Source: Pseudogemmobacter bohemicus (lineage in GTDB: Bacteria > Pseudomonadota > Alphaproteobacteria > Rhodobacterales > Rhodobacteraceae). Taken from it: a stretch of DNA of 64,000 nucleotides. How positions within the stretch are numbered: the first letter of the stretch is position 1; every line of letters begins with the position of its first letter. The position numbers and the translations under genes were made by a program. The stretch covers positions 365,428 to 429,427 of the forward strand of contig NZ_QNHG01000001.1 of assembly GCF_003290025.1 (NCBI RefSeq). Reading direction: 5' to 3'. Below, piece after piece: positions 58,013 to 64,000 of this stretch. The notes under the pieces were generated by a model, which did not search any database, was not told the origin of the DNA, and worked only from the letters and a program-made list of their open reading frames with translations.

Positions 58013-58257
58013 TCGAGGTGCTTTACTTCGCCTGGCTGCGCGAAAGGATCGGCCTTCCGCGTGAACAGGTCGAGACCGAGGCCCCGACCGTGGCCGCTTT
58101 GGTGCAGGAGCTTTCGGCCCGAGATGACAGTTATGCGCTGGCCTTTGCCGATCTGACCGGGCTGCGGGTGGCGGTGGATCAGGAACTGGCCGATTTCGAC
58201 GCTCCGCTTGCCGGGGCGCGGGAGGTCGCGTTCTTTCCGCCCATGACCGGGGGCTGA
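58009..58257 (+). CDS. moaD: Molybdopterin synthase sulfur-carrier subunit
   Basis: 82 residues, ubiquitin-like fold, start MIEVLYFAWLRERIGLPREQ. It ends in the obligatory Gly-Gly (FFPPMTGG) that is thiocarboxylated and donates sulfur for the molybdenum-cofactor dithiolene. It overlaps the pgsA stop (ATGA) and is 3 nt before moaE, so the two subunits are made together. Confidence 0.95.
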   Translation: MIEVLYFAWLRERIGLPREQVETEAPTVAALVQELSARDDSYALAFADLTGLRVAVDQELADFDAPLAGAREVAFFPPMTGG

Positions 58258-58260
58258 GCC

Positions 58261-58713
58261 GTGACCGCGCCGGATATCCGGGTGGTGGCGGATGCGTTCG
58301 ACCAGGGGGAGGAGCTGAACCGCTTTACCGCCATGGCCGGACCGGCAGGCGCCGTGGTCAGCTTTTCCGGCATTGTGCGCGATGAGGGCGGCATGCTTCA
58401 GGCGCTGGAGATCGAGCATTACCCGGCGATGACCGACCGGGCGATCCGCGCGATTGCCGATCAGGCCGCAAGCCGCTGGGCGCTGAGCGCGGTTCTGGTG
58501 ATCCATCGCCACGGCCGGCTCTGCCCGGGAGAGGTGATTATGATGGTCGCCACCGCCTCGCTCCACCGCCAGGCGGCGTTTGAGGCGGCTGAATTCCTGA
58601 TGGATTACCTGAAATCGCGGGCGCCGTTCTGGAAAAAGGCCTTCACGGCCGGGGGCGCCGAATGGGTCGCGGCCAGGGACAGCGACGAGGATGCGCTGGA
58701 CCGCTGGCGCTGA
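58261..58713 (+). CDS. moaE: Molybdopterin synthase catalytic subunit
   Basis: 150 residues starting with GTG at 58261. Pairs with MoaD to convert precursor Z to molybdopterin. Visible: VVSFSGIVRDEGGMLQALEIEHY, HRHGRLCPGEVIMMVATASLHR and the C-terminal catalytic Lys region YLKSRAPFWKKAF. Length fits. It ends where the convergent P1 peptidase gene ends (stops adjacent at 58713/58714). Confidence 0.95.
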   Translation: MTAPDIRVVADAFDQGEELNRFTAMAGPAGAVVSFSGIVRDEGGMLQALEIEHYPAMTDRAIRAIADQAASRWALSAVLVIHRHGRLCPGEVIMMVATASLHRQAAFEAAEFLMDYLKSRAPFWKKAFTAGGAEWVAARDSDEDALDRWR

Positions 58714-59715
58714 TCAGGTGCCGAACCGCGCGGCCCAGCAGGGTTGCAGATCGCCGGGCGCGGGGCTGGCGAGATAGACCGCCCGGGCAATGGCGCGTGA
58801 CAGGCAGACCGCTGCCGCATGGCCGATCTGGAACAGATCGGTGAGCGGATCGGCGAGGGCGCGCGCACCGCTGGCAGCGGCAAAGACCAGATCGCCGTCG
58901 ATCAGGCTGTGCGCGGGGCAGATCGCCCGGGCCATGCCGTCATGCGCGGCGACCGCGACGCGATGGGCCTCGGCCTTGGTCAATGTTGCATCAGTGGCAA
59001 CAATCGCGATGGTGGTGGCCTCGCCCATCCGCTTCATCGGCAGGGGGGCCGCAGGCGGCGGCAGCGCCGGCGCCGGGCCGAGGCCACCGAATTCCGTGCC
59101 CTCCTCGAAGGGAGCGGCGAGAAACCACGGACCGTCGCCTGCGGTCACCTGGCCAAGCGCATTCACCGCCACCAGCGCGCCGACCGTGATCCCCGAGGGC
59201 AGCACCGCCGAGGCCGATCCCAGTCCGCCTTTCAGCGTGCCGGTCATCGCTCCGGTGCCGGCGCCGCTGCTGCCGAGCTGAAAATCCGCGACTGCCTTGT
59301 CCAGCGCGCGGCGGCCGAGGCCGGCATAGGGGCTGCAATCACGCGCCGGCCAGGATTTATCCCCGCCGTTCAGCAGATCGAACAGAATGGCGCCTGGCAC
59401 GATGGGCACCCGCTGATCCCCGACCGCAAAGCCGCGCCCCATGGCCCGCAGCCCCGCCATCACCCCCGAACAGGCGTCAAGCCCAAAGGCCGAGCCGCCC
59501 GACAGAACCAGCGCATCCACCGCGCTGACCAGCCGGTCCGGCGCCAGCAGATCGGTCTCACGCGTGCCCGGCGCGCCCCCCATCACATGCACCGCCGCCG
59601 TGAACGGGCGGTCAGCTGTCAGCACCGTAACACCCGAGTGCAGGCCCGGATCCGAGGCATTCCCCACCCGGAACCCGGCGATATCGGTGATCAGATTGCG
59701 AGGCCCCGGCCGCAT
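58714..59715 (-). CDS. P1-family (S58, DmpA-like) peptidase
   Basis: 333 residues of the Ntn-type DmpA/L-aminopeptidase D-esterase family, which self-cleaves to expose a catalytic N-terminal residue. Visible: N-terminal LITDIAGFRVGNASDPGLHS, VHVMGGAPGTRETDLL, ALVLSGGSAFGLDACSGVM, and the strand TGTLKGGLGSASAVLPSG around the autoproteolytic site, with GALVAVNALG following. Substrate unknown; members act on small peptides, D-amino-acid esters or beta-peptides. Tail to tail with moaE. Confidence 0.88.
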   Translation of the reverse strand: MRPGPRNLITDIAGFRVGNASDPGLHSGVTVLTADRPFTAAVHVMGGAPGTRETDLLAPDRLVSAVDALVLSGGSAFGLDACSGVMAGLRAMGRGFAVGDQRVPIVPGAILFDLLNGGDKSWPARDCSPYAGLGRRALDKAVADFQLGSSGAGTGAMTGTLKGGLGSASAVLPSGITVGALVAVNALGQVTAGDGPWFLAAPFEEGTEFGGLGPAPALPPPAAPLPMKRMGEATTIAIVATDATLTKAEAHRVAVAAHDGMARAICPAHSLIDGDLVFAAASGARALADPLTDLFQIGHAAAVCLSRAIARAVYLASPAPGDLQPCWAARFGT

Positions 59716-59996
59716 CTGGCTGTCCTTTCATGGGTTGCGCTGCTGCACAGACTGTCGGCTTTTCAGAGAATTCGCCAGCACCGGCATTGGTTTCGCGGTG
59801 GGGCCGGACCCTGCGGCCCCGGCTCTGTTGCCTCTGTCGCAACAACCGGGGCGGGTTCTCCTGCCGCAACTCCCGTATTTCTGGCCTCTGATCGCCGCTT
59901 CTGGCCTCTCTTCCCTTGACGCGACGCGGGTGGCGTGTCGCAAGTTCACCAGAAGGGGTGGCGGGGGCCGCCCTGAGTCGTTTTCACTACACCGGG

Positions 59997-60878
59997 ATGA
60001 TCTTTGTGATTTTCAACCTGCCGCGCCTTGTTGCCATGCTCGCCCTCTCTGCCCTTGCTGCCTGTGGCGCGCAACCGAAAGCCGAAGAGCCGTCTGCGGC
60101 CGTTGCCGGTTATGAGGCTGTTGATGACGGGGAGTTCCATATTCCCGCCGTCGCGCCGAAATACCTGATGGAGGATCACCGCCGCGCCGAGGTGGCCTAT
60201 AGCGGCGATGAAGCGCCCGGCTCGATCGTGGTCGATGTCTATGCGCGCAAGCTCTATTGGGTGCTGCCCGACGGGCGCGCGGTGCGCTATGCTATCGCGG
60301 TCGGCCGTGAGGGCACCTCGTTCCGCGGTAATGGCTATATCGGGCGCAAGGCGGAATGGCCGTCCTGGACGCCGACCGCCAATATGATCCGCACCCGTCC
60401 CGATCTCTACGCCGAATATGCCGGCGGCCTGCCTGGCGGGCTTGAGAACCCGCTCGGTTCGCGCGCGCTCTATCTCTATCGCGGTGGCCGCGACACCATG
60501 TTCCGCATCCATGGCACCATCGACAATGCCTCGGTCGGGCTGGCGACCAGCGCGGGTTGCATCCGTCTCTACAACCAGGATGTGATGGATCTCTATCAGC
60601 GCGCCGGCAATGGCACCCATGTGAAAGTGCGCAGCGAGGCCGAGAGCCTGGCCATGGAGGGCCCCTATATGGATGATGCCTTTGGCCGCGCCGTGCCGCA
60701 GACCGACAAGAATGTCGCGAAGAAAGCGGCGGATGAGGCGGCCATCGTCAAGGCCGAGGCCGATGCCCGTGCGGCGGCCGAGAAAGCCGAGGCAAAGCGC
60801 CTGAAACAATGCAAGCGCAACAAGATCGCGCCCGAAGATTGCCCGATGCCCGAGGCCGCAGAAGCCGCCGCCGGCTGA
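59997..60878 (+). CDS. L,D-transpeptidase (YkuD/ErfK family), predicted lipoprotein
   Basis: 293 residues. The ATG at 59997 precedes a signal with a lipobox-like LAAC. The YkuD domain at about 75-210 has VVDVYARKLYWVLPDGRAV and the catalytic block FRIHGTIDNASVGLATSAGC IR (His, then Ser-x-Gly-Cys), with the nucleophilic cysteine in SAGCIRL. A lysine/alanine/glutamate-rich coil ends the protein (KKAADEAAIVKAEADARAAA). It makes 3-3 peptidoglycan cross-links or attaches lipoproteins in the periplasm. A strong terminator follows 32 nt after the stop. Confidence 0.9.
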   Translation: MIFVIFNLPRLVAMLALSALAACGAQPKAEEPSAAVAGYEAVDDGEFHIPAVAPKYLMEDHRRAEVAYSGDEAPGSIVVDVYARKLYWVLPDGRAVRYAIAVGREGTSFRGNGYIGRKAEWPSWTPTANMIRTRPDLYAEYAGGLPGGLENPLGSRALYLYRGGRDTMFRIHGTIDNASVGLATSAGCIRLYNQDVMDLYQRAGNGTHVKVRSEAESLAMEGPYMDDAFGRAVPQTDKNVAKKAADEAAIVKAEADARAAAEKAEAKRLKQCKRNKIAPEDCPMPEAAEAAAG

Positions 60879-60909
60879 ACCTGGTCCTCACCGCGCTGAA
60901 ACCGAAAAG

Positions 60910-60935
60910 CCGCGCCCCCTGAGGCGCGGTTTTTT
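60910..60935 (+). terminator. Rho-independent terminator
   Basis: CCGCGCC (60910-60916), a 6-nt loop, GGCGCGG (60923-60929) and then six T (60930-60935): a perfect 7-bp GC-rich stem with a T-run, 31 nt after the L,D-transpeptidase stop. This is the best intrinsic terminator in the window. Confidence 0.9.
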
Positions 60936-61786
60936 CTGTCCGGGACCAGCGATGGTTTATTGCAAAAGGGCAAAGAACCCGGTCCAGGGCAGCAGGCTGA
61001 TCCGAAAGATGCGGAAGGCTGCGAGGGGGATCATCAGGCCCGACAGCAAACTGGCCGGAGCAAATTGGGCGGCACCCGCGCCAACGCGCGCGCAGGAACA
61101 GCGCCAGAGCCGCGAAAGTGACGGGACGGGCGGCGAGAAACCGGAAGATCGCCGTGGCGCCGACGACAAAATGCTGTGCCTTTTCAGTGTTGAACCGGCG
61201 GGCGCCGCCCGCAAGGGACATCTGGCCGCAGCCGATCACCCTCCATCGGAAGACCAGTGAGCGATCACCGGGTCATTGCACGGCCCGGGGCTTCGCGGCG
61301 CTGATGTCGGAGGACGCATCGGACGAGGCCCGTCCCCATATCACCGCGCGGATGATCAGGACGCCCCGAGGGAGGCGCACCACTATCTCCGCCGGGCGCA
61401 TCAGCGCGCTCAGTACCGGTGTGACCCTGTCGCGCGGTCGTAATCCGGCTCGCATATTGGACGGTCCAGAGGCCAGGCTCCCGCGCCCAGCCGCCACACC
61501 CTGCCGCCGATACCGATGGCGGGACCGCTCACCTGATTGCGGGCTCTGGCGCCCGGCGGGTAAGGTGCCCTGCCGTCCTCACAGGATGGCCGTATTTCGC
61601 CCCGATCCGGCGCAGATGCTCCTGGAAATCTTCGTTTGGCAAAGGCTTCTCAGCCCAGGGATCAGAACGGCCCAGGGGCCGCCCCGATCCCGCTCTGGCG
61701 GAAGAAGATGATGAAAACGGGCAGAAACAGCAAAGAAATCAAGGGGAAAGGCGGTGGCCTCCCCCCTCTGTGGCCCGGGATGCGGC
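60936..61786. other. 0.85-kb region with possible decayed minus-strand membrane-protein remnants
   Basis: No intact gene. On the minus strand, hydrophobic protein-like fragments appear in different frames: LLFLPVFIIFFRQSG near 61690-61750, PWAEKPLPNEDFQEHLRRIG near 61600-61650, then TAIFRFLAARPVTFAALALF near 61110-61170, and FAPASLLSGLMIPLAAFRIF close to 60990-61050. Their order and spacing would suit one or two old membrane-protein genes broken by frameshifts, but no family is recognised. The reading is tentative. Confidence 0.35.
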
Positions 61787-62134
61787 TCAGGCGACGATCA
61801 CATAATCCTTCAGCGTGGTCTCGATCACCTCCCAGGTGCCGGCATAGCCGGGGCGGATGATGAAACTGTCGCCAGCCTTCAGATGGGTCTCATTGCCCGC
61901 CGCATCGGTCAGGATCGAATGGCCCTCATGGATATAGACATATTCCCATTCGTCATAAGAGATCTTCCATTTGCCCTTCGTCGCCTGCCAGAGGCCGGAA
62001 TAAAGCCCCTCCTTTTCCTCAAGGCTCCAGGTCGTATGGACCGGGTCGCCGGCCAGCAGCTTTTCCGCATCGGGGCGCTCGGTCTCGGGCGTTACGCCGT
62101 CGCGGGTGACGCGCAGGATCAGGGGATGGGTCAT
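61787..62134 (-). CDS. Cupin-domain protein (DUF861 type)
   Basis: 115 residues. The ATG at 62132-62134 has GGAGG 6 nt upstream; longer in-frame starts are unsupported. A single cupin barrel: GLYSGLWQATKGKWKISYDE, EWEYVYIHEGHSILTDAAGN, LKAGDSFIIRPGYAGTWEVIE. This is the DUF861/(S)-ureidoglycine-aminohydrolase-like cupin pattern in which the metal-site histidines are mostly replaced, so enzymatic activity is uncertain. Cytoplasmic, function unknown. Divergent from panB across about 210 bp. Confidence 0.85.
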   Translation of the reverse strand: MTHPLILRVTRDGVTPETERPDAEKLLAGDPVHTTWSLEEKEGLYSGLWQATKGKWKISYDEWEYVYIHEGHSILTDAAGNETHLKAGDSFIIRPGYAGTWEVIETTLKDYVIVA

Positions 62135-62343
62135 CAAAGGCCTCCGGGGCTGAAAGGGTGGGAGGGCGCGGCCCCGCGCCCCCGATTCCGCCATTGGTGA
62201 CGCGGTCCGGCACCGCGTCAAGGGGGCAGAGGCTGCGTGCAAATTCCATCCGCTGCGCTGCGGCGCTTAATTCTTGCACAAGTTGCAGCGCTATGCCCTT
62301 ATGCCGCGCAATCTGTTAACGCAGCCAGGGATCAGCATCGCCC

Positions 62344-63183
62344 ATGAGCGCCACTTCCTTCGCCAGGGCGGTTCTGCCGCCGGATATCAGGGCCATGAAG
62401 GGGAGGGCGCCGATTGTCACCCTCACCGCCTATACGACGCCGATCGCGCGGCTGGTCGATCCGCATTGCGACGTGATCCTCGTTGGGGACAGCCTTGGCA
62501 TGGTGATCCATGGCCTGCCCTCGACCATCGGCGTCACGATGGAGATGATGATCCTGCATGGCCGTGCCGTGGTGCGGGGGGCGTCGAAAGCCATGGTGGT
62601 GATCGACATGCCGTTCGGCTCCTATGAGGAAAGCCCGGCCCAGGCCTTCCGCAACGCGAGCCGGCTGATGGCCGAGACCGGCGCCACTTCGGTCAAGCTG
62701 GAGGGCGGCGTGCATATGGCCGAGACCATCGCGTTTCTCACCGCGCGCGGCGTGCCGGTGATGGCGCATCTGGGTCTGACGCCGCAATCGGTGAACACGT
62801 TTGGCGGTTATAAGGTCGTGGGGCGCGAGGGCGAGGCCGAAAAGGTCATGGCCGATGCGCTGGCAGTCGAGGCGGCGGGCGCCTATTCGGTGGTGCTGGA
62901 AAAGGTGCCCGAGGGCCTGGCCGCGCGGATCAGCCAGCGGCTGGCGATCCCCACCATCGGCATCGGTGCCGGGGTGCATTGCGACGGCCAGGTGCTGGTG
63001 GTCGATGACATGCTGGGGCTTTTCACCGAATTCCGCCCGAAATTCGTCAAGCGCTACGGCAATCTGGGCGAGGCAGCCGATCAGGCCATCGCGGCCTATG
63101 CCGCCGAGGTGCGCGCGCGCAGCTTCCCGGGCCCCGAACATTCCTTCCCCGATACTCTGCCGGCTGCAAAGACCCTGAAATGA
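62344..63183 (+). CDS. panB: 3-methyl-2-oxobutanoate hydroxymethyltransferase
   Basis: 279 residues. First step of pantothenate synthesis: adds a hydroxymethyl group from methylene-tetrahydrofolate to ketoisovalerate. Family signatures: [34 protein letters not shown] (metal Asp), [29 protein letters not shown] and [24 protein letters not shown] normal-length protein. Its stop overlaps the panC start (ATGA at 63180). Confidence 0.96.
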   Translation: MSATSFARAVLPPDIRAMKGRAPIVTLTAYTTPIARLVDPHCDVILVGDSLGMVIHGLPSTIGVTMEMMILHGRAVVRGASKAMVVIDMPFGSYEESPAQAFRNASRLMAETGATSVKLEGGVHMAETIAFLTARGVPVMAHLGLTPQSVNTFGGYKVVGREGEAEKVMADALAVEAAGAYSVVLEKVPEGLAARISQRLAIPTIGIGAGVHCDGQVLVVDDMLGLFTEFRPKFVKRYGNLGEAADQAIAAYAAEVRARSFPGPEHSFPDTLPAAKTLK

Positions 63184-64000
63184 CCGAAATCATCCACACT
63201 GTTGCCGGGCTCCGCCAGAGGGTCCGGGCCTGGCGCGCGGCCGGCGATATGACCGGCGTGGTGCCCACCATGGGCGCGCTGCATGAGGGGCATCTCTCGC
63301 TCGCGCGGCGCGCAAGAGTGGAATGCGAACGGGTGATCACCACGATCTTCGTGAACCCGCGCCAGTTCAACAACCCGGATGATCTGAGCCGCTACCCGCG
63401 CACGCTTGAGGCGGATGCGGAGCTGTTGAAATCGGTGCCGGTGGATGTCGTTTTCGCCCCCGATGTCGATGAGGTCTATCCCGAGGGTTTCATCACCACG
63501 GTCTCGGTCGGGGGCGTGTCCGAGCCGCTGGAGGGCCGCATGCGCCCCGGCCATTTCGACGGTGTGGCGACGGTGGTGACCAAACTCTTCGGCATGACCG
63601 AGGCGCAGCGCGGCTATTTCGGCCAGAAAGACTGGCAGCAGCTGCAGGTGGTGACCCGGCTTGTCACCGACCTGAACCTGCCGGTGCATATTGTCGGTTG
63701 CGAGACAGTACGCGAGACCGATGGCCTCGCCATGTCCTCGCGCAACCGCCAGCTGACCCAGCCGGGCCGGGCCATCGCGCCGGTGCTTTACGCTGCGATC
63801 AGCCGCGCCGCCGATGATATCCGCGACGGGCAAAGCGACCGTATGGCGATCCGCGAGGCGGCCGAAACGATGCGCAAGGCTGGGTTCGAGCGGGTGGAGT
63901 ATATCGAGTTGCGCGACGCCGGCACGCTGATGCCCTCGGACGATCCCAAACGCCCGCGCCGCATGTTGGCCGCCGCCTGGCTGGACGGGGTGCGCCTGAT
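63180..64000 (+). CDS. panC: Pantothenate synthetase, 3' truncated by window
   Basis: Open from the ATG at 63180 to the window end, 273 codons, so nearly complete (family about 280 residues). It joins pantoate and beta-alanine with ATP. Signatures: [19 protein letters not shown] with the HxGH-type nucleotide site, [50 protein letters not shown] and the KMSxS-like SSRNRQL. Coupled to panB. Together with coaX earlier in the window it belongs to the CoA pathway. Confidence 0.95.
   Translation, partial: MTEIIHTVAGLRQRVRAWRAAGDMTGVVPTMGALHEGHLSLARRARVECERVITTIFVNPRQFNNPDDLSRYPRTLEADAELLKSVPVDVVFAPDVDEVYPEGFITTVSVGGVSEPLEGRMRPGHFDGVATVVTKLFGMTEAQRGYFGQKDWQQLQVVTRLVTDLNLPVHIVGCETVRETDGLAMSSRNRQLTQPGRAIAPVLYAAISRAADDIRDGQSDRMAIREAAETMRKAGFERVEYIELRDAGTLMPSDDPKRPRRMLAAAWLDGVRL

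Overview
The window is GC-rich DNA from an alphaproteobacterium, almost certainly of the order Rhodobacterales (Rhodobacter/Paracoccus relatives). The evidence is gene content and order: a nuoA-N operon broken up by small DUF5333/DUF5337-type reading frames, a birA-coaX-rnj tail, tatABC followed by a DUF815 ATPase, surE-pcm-NlpD-like, FolM-like SDR-uvrC, pgsA-moaD-moaE, and Hint_2-domain proteins. Nearly all of it reads as core chromosome. The only clear mobile element is a decayed IS1380-type insertion sequence. No RNA gene, CRISPR array or prophage was recognised.

Layout. 1-1740: 3' part of ptsP (EI-Ntr). 1.8-6.1 kb: a small secreted protein, an MFS exporter coupled to a DegT-type aminotransferase, and two LprI-like periplasmic proteins. 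6.5-26.9 kb: the complete complex I operon in the order nuoABCDEFGHIJKLMN, with twelve extra reading frames between the nuo genes, most of them predicted secreted, lipoprotein or membrane proteins. They are joined to the nuo genes by ATGA/TGATG overlaps or very short gaps. 26.8-30.1 kb: birA, coaX, rnj on the same strand. 30.6-39.3 kb: a minus-strand DEAD-box helicase, a Hint-domain protein, prfC, a trypsin-like secreted protein, a second Hint-domain protein, an SDR and a short YafY-like repressor. 39.5-43.8 kb: tatA-tatB-tatC-DUF815-CNNM/CBS protein. 43.8-45.55 kb: 1.7 kb with no credible gene. 45.55-48.3 kb: NlpD-like lipoprotein, pcm, surE on the minus strand. 48.5-54.6 kb: S49 peptidase, a Cys-rich microprotein, SDR, uvrC, a broken membrane-protein gene and a PAS/coiled-coil protein. 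54.6-57.3 kb: a spacer and the dead IS. 57.3-64 kb: pgsA, moaD, moaE, a P1 peptidase, an L,D-transpeptidase lipoprotein with a good Rho-independent terminator, a decayed stretch, a cupin, and panB-panC (panC is cut by the window end).

How the genes work together. The nuo operon encodes the proton-pumping NADH:ubiquinone oxidoreductase. Its accessory frames include two tandem pairs that look like paralogues (9.27-9.82 kb and 20.06-21.10 kb), a 36-residue membrane microprotein, a SAM methyltransferase, a carboxymuconolactone-decarboxylase-fold protein and a membrane-anchored collagen-like protein. These are the best candidates for undescribed biology here: an envelope-facing set of possible complex I assembly, stability or redox factors. 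coaX and panB/panC serve CoA biosynthesis, tatABC exports folded (often cofactor-bearing) proteins, and the NlpD-like protein and L,D-transpeptidase act on the cell wall.

Other non-genic structure: three copies of a dispersed intergenic repeat sit downstream of plus-strand genes (about 1.8, 43.9 and 52.5 kb); a 7+7 palindrome lies between the YafY-like gene and tatA; a 16-bp-stem hairpin follows prfC; and an AT-richer spacer with one perfect DnaA box lies before uvrC. All functional calls rest on reading translations and motifs by eye. No database search was run.
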